Notes: a model not told the origin generated them from the letters alone. A stretch of DNA of 64,000 nt from Sphingobacterium sp. SGG-5 (GCF_011043525.1 NZ_JAAKGO010000003.1:124001-188000); one strand, 5' to 3'. Positions 35,753 to 44,364 are shown, numbered from the stretch's first letter. Program-made: numbers and translations.

Positions 35753-36373
35753 ATGATGAACAGATTTTTTTGTATTGCATTATTAGCCGTTTTTTCAGTA
35801 AGCGCGGTTTCCGCACAGAATAATAACAAAGTTAAGAGATTCCTACTTGCTATAGGGGGGCATCATCAAGGGGCGGAGTATGGTTCTATTGTCGATCTGA
35901 AAGCACAGAAGACATATAAAGTAGCCGAGGCTGCTGAACACCAAGGTGATATCGATTTACTATATGCCTACGGAACGACTACCAAGGCAAACTTGTTGAC
36001 GCCCAATAGTAGTACAGTTAGACTATTTGGCCCGAATTATAAAACCAAGATCTCTGAAGCTTGGGACGTTAAAAATAGGGGAATGATGGTTGCGCTAAAA
36101 GCCGATAAACGCAACAAGAAAATCTTTAAGAAGCTGAAAAAGAATGCCGATATCGAAAAACTATATGTTGAAACGGTAAAATCGGTACGGGATCTTCCTG
36201 ATTACAAACTGCTGAGAAATGGCCCTGCACGTCGTCTGGTAGATTTACAGATCGGTGATCTGGTTATATTCAGAAGCCAGGATCGGAAATTTTACGCTGC
36301 GGGATTGGTCGTGAACCTTAAAACGGGAACAAAGGGAATGATCGATATCGATTTCAAGATCACACAGGAGTAA
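35753..36373 (+). CDS. Exported single-copy protein of the same unknown domain family
   Basis: A 206-residue protein with a cleavable signal peptide (to about VSAQ, residue 22) and no lipoprotein Cys, carrying one copy of the repeated domain: GSIVDLKAQKTYKV, DIDLLYAYGTTTKANLLTPN, and LQIGDLVIFRSQDRKFYAAG. It is the minimal version of the domain (about 175 residues) and defines its limits. Basic and rich in Lys. Soluble periplasmic or secreted. It lies 52 bases after the three-copy lipoprotein and 13 bases before the first amidohydrolase-like gene. Confidence 0.7.
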   Translation: MMNRFFCIALLAVFSVSAVSAQNNNKVKRFLLAIGGHHQGAEYGSIVDLKAQKTYKVAEAAEHQGDIDLLYAYGTTTKANLLTPNSSTVRLFGPNYKTKISEAWDVKNRGMMVALKADKRNKKIFKKLKKNADIEKLYVETVKSVRDLPDYKLLRNGPARRLVDLQIGDLVIFRSQDRKFYAAGLVVNLKTGTKGMIDIDFKITQE

Positions 36374-36386
36374 TATCTCTTTTTAT

Positions 36387-37316
36387 ATGAAGATGAAAAA
36401 AATAGCACTATCGTTTTACCTGTTCTTTTTCTTTCTGACAGGGAGTATCGCGACAGCTCAGGTCGTCGGGATCCAAGAGATAGGGAAGTACCAATCCGGG
36501 GATGTTCTGGAGGACAACGAGCATTGGGTGGAGGTTATCAAAGGGGATATGCCTCTGGTGCTGAGTGTACCTCACGGAGGTCGGTTTAAGGATGAGCAGA
36601 TTCCGGATAGGGATTGTCCAGAACTGGGGCGTGTGGTCAAAGGTATCGACATGAATACCAAAGAGCTCGCTCTGGCGATGCAGGAATATTTCTATGCGCA
36701 CTATAAAAAACGACCTTATGTCGTGATAGCCAATCTTTCGCGGAGTAAGGTGGATCAAAATAGAGCGATCGAACTGGCGACTTGTAATGACCCTATCGGT
36801 ACGAAGGCTTGGAACAGCTATCATAGTGCGGTCACGGCTGTGATAGCTGATGCCAAGCAGTATGGAAAGATTTTCTTTGTTGATGTGCATGGTCATGGAC
36901 ACAAGGTGCAGCGATTGGAGCTTGGCTATGGATTGACGACCAAACAGTTGACCTTGGCCTACAACCGGAAGAATACAGTGAAGATGCCTCCGACCTCTTC
37001 GCTGGAAAATTACCTGACGCAAGGCGGCAAACGGGATTTTTACGACATGCTGTTCGGTGAGTACGCGTTCGGGACGTTGTTGGAAAAGAATGGCGTGCGC
37101 GCGACACCATCTTTGCAAGATCCATATCCTCAAGAAGGAGAGGCTTTTTTTGCGGGAGGGCATATCACACGGAAGTTTACGGCAGCTGATTTCCCGGATG
37201 TCTTCGGTATGCAGATTGAGTTTAACTTCAAGGGTATGCGGGATACGGATGCCAATAGACAGAAATTTGCAGCAGTTTTTGCAAAGACGTATTGGGAGTT
37301 TATACAGCATATATGA
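36387..37316 (+). CDS. Exported N-formylglutamate-amidohydrolase-like enzyme (copy 1)
   Basis: A 309-residue protein with a signal peptide (to about TAQV). It shows the metal-site pattern of the FGase fold: SVPHGG (about residue 62) with a following acidic residue, a NLSRSKVDQNRA block, and DVHGHGHK (about 167), which are the likely zinc ligands and catalytic region. HutG-type N-formylglutamate deformylases are cytoplasmic and lack a signal peptide, so this secreted branch probably acts on another glutamyl substrate. I recall FGase (PF05013) as structurally related to phage poly-gamma-glutamate hydrolases and M14 carboxypeptidases. Its stop overlaps the next start by one base. Confidence 0.78.
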   Translation: MKMKKIALSFYLFFFFLTGSIATAQVVGIQEIGKYQSGDVLEDNEHWVEVIKGDMPLVLSVPHGGRFKDEQIPDRDCPELGRVVKGIDMNTKELALAMQEYFYAHYKKRPYVVIANLSRSKVDQNRAIELATCNDPIGTKAWNSYHSAVTAVIADAKQYGKIFFVDVHGHGHKVQRLELGYGLTTKQLTLAYNRKNTVKMPPTSSLENYLTQGGKRDFYDMLFGEYAFGTLLEKNGVRATPSLQDPYPQEGEAFFAGGHITRKFTAADFPDVFGMQIEFNFKGMRDTDANRQKFAAVFAKTYWEFIQHI

Positions 37317-38242
37317 TGGATACGAAGTTAATCGGCTTGCTTTTTCTCCTGCTCTTTGGAACAGCCTGTTCTAAAGATCCGGTAGTACAGCAAGGGGATA
37401 AGGACAAAAATGATTTTTACGGCTGGACAGCGGGCAAAGTCATTAAGGACGCCGAAGGCTGGACGGAGGTTGTAATCGGTGATTACCCGTTGGTGCTGAG
37501 TGTACCCCATGGAGGGGGTATCAAACCGGAGCATATACCGGACCGTACCTGTACCGGAAGTACTACGGTATTGGATACTTGGACGATCGAAATGGCGAGA
37601 GCTATACAGCAGGAGTTTAAACAAAAACTGAACAAAACGCCGTTTGTGGTCATCAGCCATTTGTCCCGTAAGAAGATCGATCAAAATCGGACCTTGGATA
37701 AAGCACTTTGTACGGATAAAACATTGGAACCAACTTGGTATTTCTATCATAATTACCTCGATTCGCTGTTGCGTTATTCGTCGGAGAAGTATGGTAAGAC
37801 GCTTTTTATTGACTTGCATGCGCATGGTCATACGAAACAGCGGTTGGAACTGGGGTACAATTTGAGTACGACACAATTGGATTATCTTTCCAAGGGGTGG
37901 GATTTATCAAAAATAGGTGCAGCGTCATCCTATGCCAATTTGTTGCAGATGAATCCGGCTGTGGATATCCAAGGAGCATTGATCGGAGATCATGCTTTTG
38001 GTACATTGATGCAAGAGAAGGGATTCCCCTCGGTGCCGAGTAGACAGGACCCAGTACCGGCAGCAGGGGATGCTTATTTTACAGGAGGCGACAATACTCA
38101 GTTGGCGGCATCAGACAAATATCCAAAAGTATATGGGTTTCAGATTGAATCGAACAGTGGTTCCAGGAATACAGAGGAACGGAGAGCGGAGTTTGCAAAG
38201 CGGTTGGTGGAGTCTGTAGAAGTGATGGTAGTGAAATTTTGA
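37316..38242 (+). CDS. N-formylglutamate-amidohydrolase-like lipoprotein (copy 2)
   Basis: Start at 37316 (ATG; the preceding gene's TGA overlaps it, TGATG) gives a lipoprotein signal: LLFGTACSKDP, Cys about 18. ATG 37313 is equally possible. The 308-residue product is a paralogue of copy 1: SVPHGGG, PDRTC, HLSRKKIDQNRTL, DLHAHGHTKQRLELGYNL and GDHAFGTLMQEKG align one by one, and PHGG and HxHGH are intact. Membrane anchoring separates it from the soluble copy 1. Translational coupling implies equal output of both forms. Confidence 0.78.
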   Translation: MDTKLIGLLFLLLFGTACSKDPVVQQGDKDKNDFYGWTAGKVIKDAEGWTEVVIGDYPLVLSVPHGGGIKPEHIPDRTCTGSTTVLDTWTIEMARAIQQEFKQKLNKTPFVVISHLSRKKIDQNRTLDKALCTDKTLEPTWYFYHNYLDSLLRYSSEKYGKTLFIDLHAHGHTKQRLELGYNLSTTQLDYLSKGWDLSKIGAASSYANLLQMNPAVDIQGALIGDHAFGTLMQEKGFPSVPSRQDPVPAAGDAYFTGGDNTQLAASDKYPKVYGFQIESNSGSRNTEERRAEFAKRLVESVEVMVVKF

Positions 38243-38254
38243 GATATTAGATTT
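38243..38254. repeat. Short intergenic repeat word GATATTAGATTT
   Basis: This 12-mer begins right after the stop of the copy 2 amidohydrolase-like gene and recurs exactly at 39850-39861, again just after a stop codon, with a shorter copy (GATATTAGAT) at 39871-39880. Similar low-complexity A/T/G words are seen at 42787-42822. Confidence 0.5.
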
Positions 38255-38280
38255 GGGGAAGGGATAGTAAAGAATAAATA

Positions 38281-39840
38281 ATGAGAAAAATTTTAGGTGT
38301 GCTGTGTTTGACAATCTTTTCGGTTGTAATATTGAAGGCACAACGTATAGGTAAACTGGATGTTCTCATCAAAAATGCCTGGGTATTTGATGGTACCGGT
38401 GCCGATTCGGTGCAGGTGGATGTGGGCATCCGCAAGGATCGTATCTTATTTGTGGGTAAAAGAAAAGGCCTCAAAGCTAAGCGTACTATCGATGGTACAG
38501 GCTTATATCTGGCTCCGGGTTTTATTGATCCGCATACCCACCACAATGGGAGACTGATGAGTGAAGATGCAGAAAAACGCGCAGTGTTGCGGGAACTTAA
38601 ACAAGGCGTGACCACCATATTTATGGGAAACGACGGTTCTGGACCGCTGCCGATCGGAGAGACGCTGGATCAGTGGCAGCGAGACGGCATAGGTGTGAAT
38701 GCGGCTCTTTTCGTACCACACGGTACGGTACGTACCAAAGTAGTTGGGTATCGTAACATCGGAGTGTCGGATGAGCAGATCGAACAAATGAAGGGACTGG
38801 TAGAACAGGGGATGAAGGAGGGAGCCTTTGGCCTCTCGACGGGTCTGTTTTATACGCCTGGTTTTTTCTCGTCGACGGACGAAGTCGTCGAACTGTCAAA
38901 AGTCGCGGCAGCCTATGGCGGTATCTACGATACACATCAACGGGATGAAGGGTCGCAGAGTGTGGGGGTGATCAATTCTGTTAAGGAGGTGCTGGAGATC
39001 GGAGAGAAAGCCAATATACCGGTACATATTTCCCATATCAAAGTGTCTGGTACCCCTTCTTGGGGCAAAAGCGTGGAGATTATCCGCATGATGGAAGAAG
39101 CCCAACGAAAAGGAATAAAGGCTTCGGCCAATCAGTACCCTTATGTGGCATCTCGGACGGGGCTTAGCGCGGCCATCGTACCACCTTGGGTACGGGACGG
39201 TGGCACATCGGCTATGCGGAAGCGTTTTCAAGATGAGACCCTCCGGGATAGTATCCTTCAGGGGATCGGTGAACTGATTAAAGGCCGTACGGGAACGGCA
39301 GATAAACTGTTTTTGTCAATCCCTTCCGATCCGTTTTTGGATAATAAATCGGTAGATGAAGTCGCTAAGGCTTGGAATATGTCGCCAGAAGTGGCCGTCG
39401 TTGAAATTCTTAAGACTAAATTGCCGTCTGTACATTCGTTTAGTATGACGGAAGAAGATCTCGTAAATTTTATGCGCCAGCCATGGGTGATGGTTGGTTC
39501 TGATGGTGGTGGTGGCCATCCTCGGGCATTTGGGACGTTTCCTAGATTAATTCGCCGCTATGCTATTGATAAAAATATACTTTCGTTAGCGCAGGCTATC
39601 CATAAATCGTCTGGCCTTACCGCTCAGACATTGCATATCAAGGATCGGGGGGTGATCCGGGAAGGGTACTATGCCGATATCGTCTTGTTTGATCCTAAAA
39701 CTATTGAAGATAAAGCCGTTTTTGGCCATGCCGAGCAGTTGGCCGAAGGTATGGTATATGTATGGGTCAATGGTAAGCTTACTATAGACAAAGGAGAATA
39801 TACCCGAGAACTCGCAGGTAGGGCTTTACGGTTGAATTAG
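38281..39840 (+). CDS. Exported D-aminoacylase / N-acyl-D-amino-acid deacylase (copy 1)
   Basis: A 519-residue amidohydrolase-superfamily enzyme with a signal peptide (to about LKAQ). Metal-site motifs: FIDPHTHHNG (about residue 83, HxH), AFGLSTGLFYTPG (about 182), VHISHIKVSG (about 250), and MVGSDGGGGHPRAFGTFPR (about 403) with the conserved Asp. Position equivalent to the metal-binding Cys of Alcaligenes D-aminoacylase (GNCG) reads GNDG here, an Asp. Family members cleave N-acyl groups from D-amino acids including D-glutamate. A periplasmic location is unusual; most characterised members are cytoplasmic. Flanked by two FGase-like genes. Confidence 0.86.
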   Translation: MRKILGVLCLTIFSVVILKAQRIGKLDVLIKNAWVFDGTGADSVQVDVGIRKDRILFVGKRKGLKAKRTIDGTGLYLAPGFIDPHTHHNGRLMSEDAEKRAVLRELKQGVTTIFMGNDGSGPLPIGETLDQWQRDGIGVNAALFVPHGTVRTKVVGYRNIGVSDEQIEQMKGLVEQGMKEGAFGLSTGLFYTPGFFSSTDEVVELSKVAAAYGGIYDTHQRDEGSQSVGVINSVKEVLEIGEKANIPVHISHIKVSGTPSWGKSVEIIRMMEEAQRKGIKASANQYPYVASRTGLSAAIVPPWVRDGGTSAMRKRFQDETLRDSILQGIGELIKGRTGTADKLFLSIPSDPFLDNKSVDEVAKAWNMSPEVAVVEILKTKLPSVHSFSMTEEDLVNFMRQPWVMVGSDGGGGHPRAFGTFPRLIRRYAIDKNILSLAQAIHKSSGLTAQTLHIKDRGVIREGYYADIVLFDPKTIEDKAVFGHAEQLAEGMVYVWVNGKLTIDKGEYTRELAGRALRLN

Positions 39841-39849
39841 GAGATTTGC

Positions 39850-39880
39850 GATATTAGATTTAAGACAATAGATATTAGAT
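39850..39880. repeat. Second pair of GATATTAGAT words before the next start codon
   Basis: GATATTAGATTT (39850-39861) and GATATTAGAT (39871-39880) occur in the short spacer; the last two bases of the second copy are the A and T of the ATG start of the next gene. The 12-mer is identical to that at 38243-38254. Confidence 0.5.
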
Positions 39881-41033
39881 GATAATAAAAGCTTTTAGTG
39901 TACTATGTTTAATTCAGGTGTTGTTTGCGGCGCACTCCTCTGGTTTCGCCTGCTCGCCGCCATACTCGCCCATAATCGAAAGCACCGCTTTAGCCAACCA
40001 AAATGGTGTAGTCGAATACAAAGGCAAATGGTATCAAGCCGGGGATACGATATATGGATACAAAAACTATGTCAAGTTGGTGGTCGGAGATGCGAAGGTG
40101 CCTTTATTGCTTGGTATTCCACATGATGGTGTAGGGAAAGGTACGCCCGAAATTCCTGTTACGGGTACTACGGGGAGGGATATCAATACCAAGCCATTGG
40201 CATTGGCGATAGCCAAGCTGTTTAAGAAGGATACGGGCTTACAGCCTTGGATCGTTCTGAATGAAATCAGTCGGAAAAGGGTGGAGCCCAATACGTATAT
40301 CGAGGATGTGGATGCACGCTATGGTACAGATTCCGAAGCTCGGAAAACATACGACAGCTATCACGAGTTGATGCTGTTGGCGCGTACGACAATGGCTGCC
40401 CACCTGGCCAATACACAGGGTGGGCTTTTTATTGATGTACACGGGCATGCCCACAGGTATGCCTATGAGCAGGAGGAAGAATATACATCCATCGTGACGG
40501 GTAAAAAGATATCATCGAGGTATGTGGACCAATCGGATCTGGGCTACGGATTGGCTGCAGCCGCATTGCGAGAACCAGACGCTACGTTGGATACCTATGC
40601 AGATCAGTCTACTATCGCGGGGTTAGCACAGGCTCATGCTGCTGTGCCGTTTTCGGCATTGCTCCGTGGCCCATACAGCTTGGGTGCATTGTTACAAGCA
40701 GAGGGGGTAGTATCGGTACCGGGGAATGTGTTGCCTGCTCCGGAGCTTGATTCTTGGAAGTTCGGTGTCAATACCGCGGGCAACCCGAAGAGTAGACCTT
40801 ATTTCAATGGGGGATTTTTGACGAGACGGTATGGGACAGCAAAAGAAGGAAAGACGATTGGTTTTGCAGACAATATATCTGCTGTGCAGATCGAAACTCC
40901 GGGGATTACGGTGCGCAATAATCCGACGATCATAGCGCGGTCCTCACATAAATTTAAGCGGGCTATTATCCAATACCTGAATCATTGGTATGGGTGTAAT
41001 TTTCCGAACAGTGACTATCCGTATGCATACTAA
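39879..41033 (+). CDS. N-formylglutamate-amidohydrolase-like exported enzyme (copy 3, divergent)
   Basis: A 384-residue protein with a hydrophobic N-terminus followed by SSGFACSP, so possibly a lipoprotein (Cys about 25), otherwise a secreted form. It is a distant third paralogue: GIPHDG (about residue 85) replaces PHGG; NEISRKRVEPN, DVHGHAHRY (about 187) and GYGLAAAALREPD follow in the same order as in copies 1 and 2, and a longer C-terminal region (RPYFNGGFLTRRYG) is equivalent to the FFAGGHITRKF block. Insertions of about 60 residues lie around the active-site loops, suggesting a different substrate range. It separates the first deacylase from the GGT gene. Confidence 0.72.
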   Translation: MIIKAFSVLCLIQVLFAAHSSGFACSPPYSPIIESTALANQNGVVEYKGKWYQAGDTIYGYKNYVKLVVGDAKVPLLLGIPHDGVGKGTPEIPVTGTTGRDINTKPLALAIAKLFKKDTGLQPWIVLNEISRKRVEPNTYIEDVDARYGTDSEARKTYDSYHELMLLARTTMAAHLANTQGGLFIDVHGHAHRYAYEQEEEYTSIVTGKKISSRYVDQSDLGYGLAAAALREPDATLDTYADQSTIAGLAQAHAAVPFSALLRGPYSLGALLQAEGVVSVPGNVLPAPELDSWKFGVNTAGNPKSRPYFNGGFLTRRYGTAKEGKTIGFADNISAVQIETPGITVRNNPTIIARSSHKFKRAIIQYLNHWYGCNFPNSDYPYAY

Positions 41034-41063
41034 ATAACTTTATCATTATATTAAAACAGATAC

Positions 41064-42785
41064 ATGAACTTACAGAACAAGATGAAGCGAATTACCTTAT
41101 TTTTTATCATCAGCGGTTTTTTGATATGGGGCTGCGGTCCGCAGCAACCCGTGACTATCGATGCCTACAATTATCAGATTGTCAAGCACGATACCTTCCA
41201 GCAGGCAGCGGTCTCATCGGCGCATCCGTTGGCCAGTGAGGTGGGAAGACTGATATTGGAACAGGGGGGGACAGCAATGGATGCGGCTATCGCGGTGCAA
41301 TATGCGCTGGCTGTTGTCTATCCGAATGCTGGAAATATCGGTGGTGGTGGCTTTATGGTTGTCCATACGAAAGAGGGACAGTCTTATACAATAGATTACA
41401 GAGAAAAGGCGCCGGGTTTGGCCCATCGGGATATGTATCTGGATTCATTGGGAAATGCAGATCTGACCCAGAGCCAGAATGGGCATTTGGCGGCGGGTGT
41501 ACCGGGATCGGTAGCCGGCATGGAGCTGGCCTATAACAAATTTGGTACGATGGATTTCAAGAAACTGATTCAACCGGCTATTGATTTGGCAGAAAAAGGG
41601 TTTGCAATTACCGAAGGTGAGGCCAATGGGCTGAATAGAACTAAAGATGACTTTGTAAGATACAATACGCAGATACCTGCGTTTGTCAAAGATCAGCCGT
41701 GGAAAGCGAACGATACCTTAATACAGACAGATTTGGCGAATACCTTAAAGCGCATACAACAAAACGGCGCCAAAGGGTTTTATGAGGGAGAAACAGCGCG
41801 TCTTATCGTCGAAGAAATGAAAAGAGGCGGCGGTATTATTTCTGAACAGGATCTGAAAGGATATGTCGCACAGGAGCGTGCTCCAATTGTATTCGATTAT
41901 AAAGGTTACGAGATTATCACGATGGGCTTACCATCGAGTGGGGGACTGGTTCTTCAGCAGATGATGGAAATGATTAAACCTTATCCCATTGCACAATATG
42001 GTTTTCAAAGTAAAGAGGCTATTAATCTCATGGTAGAGGTTGAGCGTAGAGCCTATGCAGACCGGACAGAATATATGGGTGATCCCGATTTTGTGGATGT
42101 ACCTGTAGCCGAATTGATAGATACTAACTATATACGGTCAAGGATGCTTGACTTTGTACCGTTGCAACCTTCGAAGAGCGAAGATATAAAAGCGGGTTTA
42201 GTCAAAGAGAAAGAAGAGACTACGCATTTTTCGATCATCGACAAGGATGGGAATATGGTATCACTGACAACGACAATCAATGGTGCGTATGGTAGCCGGG
42301 TAGTTGTAGGCGGGGCTGGCTTTATCTTGAATAACGAGATGGACGACTTCAGTGCTAAACCGGGAGTACCCAATAAGTTTGGCTTGTTAGGCACGGAAGC
42401 AAATTCGATAGCACCGGGAAAACGTATGTTGAGTGCGATGTCGCCTACGATTGTGAAAAAAGACGGAAAGCCGTATGCAGTAGTCGGTACGCCGGGCGGC
42501 TCGACAATCATTACATCCGTATTTCAAACCTTGTTGAACCTTTTGGAATTCGATATGTCAGCTTTTGATGCGGTCAATAAACCTAAATTTCACCATCAGT
42601 GGAAGCCAGATGTTATTTATATAGAAAAGAATTTCGATCCACAGACAAGGAAAGATGTGGAAACATTAGGATACATCTTCGAAGAGCGACGGAATATCGG
42701 ACGGACGGAGGTATTGTTGATCCGCAATGGTGTTATTGAAGCGGTGGGCGACTGGCGTGGAGATGATAGTGTAGCCGGGATGTGA
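41064..42785 (+). CDS. ggt: Gamma-glutamyltransferase lipoprotein
   Basis: A 573-residue precursor with a lipoprotein signal (LIWGCGPQQ, Cys about 24). The heavy-chain opening (SSAHPLASEVGRLIL, GGTAMDAAIAVQYALAVVYP, GGGGFMVV, YREKAP with the substrate-binding Arg) is intact. Self-cleavage should occur before T386 in EETTHFSIID, freeing the catalytic Thr of the small subunit; PGKRMLSAMSPTIV and GTPGGSTIITSVFQ complete the active site. The enzyme hydrolyses or transfers gamma-glutamyl groups and in bacilli also degrades poly-gamma-glutamate from its end. Anchored outside the cytoplasm and placed among D-amino-acid enzymes, it most likely releases glutamate from gamma-linked substrates. Confidence 0.95.
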   Translation: MNLQNKMKRITLFFIISGFLIWGCGPQQPVTIDAYNYQIVKHDTFQQAAVSSAHPLASEVGRLILEQGGTAMDAAIAVQYALAVVYPNAGNIGGGGFMVVHTKEGQSYTIDYREKAPGLAHRDMYLDSLGNADLTQSQNGHLAAGVPGSVAGMELAYNKFGTMDFKKLIQPAIDLAEKGFAITEGEANGLNRTKDDFVRYNTQIPAFVKDQPWKANDTLIQTDLANTLKRIQQNGAKGFYEGETARLIVEEMKRGGGIISEQDLKGYVAQERAPIVFDYKGYEIITMGLPSSGGLVLQQMMEMIKPYPIAQYGFQSKEAINLMVEVERRAYADRTEYMGDPDFVDVPVAELIDTNYIRSRMLDFVPLQPSKSEDIKAGLVKEKEETTHFSIIDKDGNMVSLTTTINGAYGSRVVVGGAGFILNNEMDDFSAKPGVPNKFGLLGTEANSIAPGKRMLSAMSPTIVKKDGKPYAVVGTPGGSTIITSVFQTLLNLLEFDMSAFDAVNKPKFHHQWKPDVIYIEKNFDPQTRKDVETLGYIFEERRNIGRTEVLLIRNGVIEAVGDWRGDDSVAGM

Positions 42786-42786
42786 T

Positions 42787-42822
42787 AGGGAATTAGGAAT
42801 TACAGATTACAAATTACGAATT
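42787..42822. repeat. Low-complexity spacer of AATTAC/AATTAGG words
   Basis: The 40-base spacer between ggt and the second deacylase gene repeats AATTAGG, AATTACAG, ATTACAAATTAC and GAATT in series. Such words form dispersed low-complexity repeats in some Bacteroidota; copies elsewhere cannot be checked here. Confidence 0.4.
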
Positions 42823-42825
42823 GGA

Positions 42826-44364
42826 ATGAAGAGTGTTATTTTAGGGTTGGCTTTGCTTTATTCGGGTACATTAGCCGCTCAACAAAAAGTTTTCGATTAT
42901 TTCATTAAGAATGCGACTGTGTATGATGGTACCGGTGCTCCCGGTGCTAAGCTGAATATAGGGATACAGCAGGATAAGATTGCGTATGTCGGTACGGATA
43001 CGTTGGTGAAGGCTACGCATATCATCGATGGTGCAGGATACGTGCTGTCTCCCGGGTTTATCGATCCGCATACCCATGCCGATCGCTGGCTGAAGGCTAA
43101 GGATACGAACTATCTTTATCCCTGGATCGCACAAGGAGTCACGACGGTGTTTGTGGGCAGTGATGGTTTCGGAACCTACCGGATTGCTGACGAGTTCGCG
43201 ACGTTTGAAGAAAAAGGCATGGGCGCTAATGTAGCTGCTTTTGTGGGCTTTGGTTCAGTGAGAACCCATGTCTTGGGACGTGATGTCGTGCAACCGGGTA
43301 AGGTGGATCTTGTAGAGATGAAGCTCTTAGTGGAGCAGGGAATGCAGGAGGGGGCCTTGGGACTGTCTACGGGTTTACTTTATGTACCGCAAATATGGTC
43401 TAAGACGCCCGAGATCGTCGAGCTATCCAAGGTCGCTGCGAAATATGGAGGGATATACGATACACATATGCGATCGGAGACGGGGAATATTATCAATAGC
43501 GTCAATGAGGTTATTACAATTGGTAAGGAAGCCGGATTGCCGGTACATATATCACATATCAAAGTCAGCGGGCCCAGTAATTGGGGACGGTCTACAGAAG
43601 TGATAGCCCTGATCAATAAGGTGAGGACAGAGGGGCTGGATATCACCGCGAATCAATACCCGTTCGTAGCTTCGTTGACGGGTCTGAAAAATGGTTTAAT
43701 GCCCAAATGGGCCTTGGCCGGGGGGAATACTAAGATGGTGGAGCGTCTAAATGATCCTGAGGACTTGAAGAAGATAAAGGCTTTTTTAAAAGATAGAACA
43801 GACGAACAGAATAAGCGCGTGGTGGTGTCGTCGTTGGATAAGTCGGTGCAACATCTGAATGGTAAGTCGTTGTACGATTTATGCCAAGAATGGCAGATGC
43901 CGATAGAAGATGTAGCCGTCAAGTTGTTGAAGGAACATCCAGGAGTCAGTGGGATGAGTTTTACGATGGATGAGCAGGATATCATCAATTTTTCTAAGCA
44001 ACCATGGGTCATGACCGGATCGGATGGAGGAGGTTTTCACCCACGTACATATGCCACTTTTACCCAGATTGTAGAAAATTTCTGTATGGCTAAAGAGGTG
44101 TTTCCTTTAGAGTGGGCCATCCATCGGGCTACAGGGATGACGGCTAAGAAGTTTAAGCTTCCCAATCGTGGAGAGATCAAAGAAGGGTATTATGCCGATG
44201 TGATCCTGTTCAAGCCGGAAGAGGTCAAGGCCAACTCAGACTTTGTTAACATCGACAGACTTTCTGAAGGTATGCGTTACGTATTTGTCAACGGTAAACC
44301 CGTAATTGAAGAGAAGAGTTTTACAAAAGAATTACCAGGAAAAACGATAAAAAAAGGACAATGA
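42826..44364 (+). CDS. Exported D-aminoacylase / N-acyl-D-amino-acid deacylase (copy 2)
   Basis: A 512-residue amidohydrolase with a short signal peptide (to about TLAAQ). It is a clear paralogue of the gene at 38281: FIDPHTHADRW (HxH), ALGLSTGLLYVPQ, VHISHIKVSGPSNWGRS, ITANQYPFVAS and MTGSDGGGFHPRTYATF align in order. The usual metal-binding Cys is again replaced (GSDG). Its 3' end overlaps the racemase gene by four bases (ATGA), so deacylase and racemase are translationally coupled. That coupling suggests that N-acyl-D-glutamate (or another D-amino acid) is deacylated and then racemised in sequence. Confidence 0.86.
   Translation: MKSVILGLALLYSGTLAAQQKVFDYFIKNATVYDGTGAPGAKLNIGIQQDKIAYVGTDTLVKATHIIDGAGYVLSPGFIDPHTHADRWLKAKDTNYLYPWIAQGVTTVFVGSDGFGTYRIADEFATFEEKGMGANVAAFVGFGSVRTHVLGRDVVQPGKVDLVEMKLLVEQGMQEGALGLSTGLLYVPQIWSKTPEIVELSKVAAKYGGIYDTHMRSETGNIINSVNEVITIGKEAGLPVHISHIKVSGPSNWGRSTEVIALINKVRTEGLDITANQYPFVASLTGLKNGLMPKWALAGGNTKMVERLNDPEDLKKIKAFLKDRTDEQNKRVVVSSLDKSVQHLNGKSLYDLCQEWQMPIEDVAVKLLKEHPGVSGMSFTMDEQDIINFSKQPWVMTGSDGGGFHPRTYATFTQIVENFCMAKEVFPLEWAIHRATGMTAKKFKLPNRGEIKEGYYADVILFKPEEVKANSDFVNIDRLSEGMRYVFVNGKPVIEEKSFTKELPGKTIKKGQ

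Noticed and set aside
36408..37310. 300-residue minus-strand frame opposite the first FGase-like gene
   Set aside because: It is antisense to a conserved gene with clear motifs; its translation shows no domain or signal peptide.
36387..41033. Histidine utilisation genes
   Set aside because: The FGase-like enzymes are exported and no hutH, hutU or hutI homologue is in the window.
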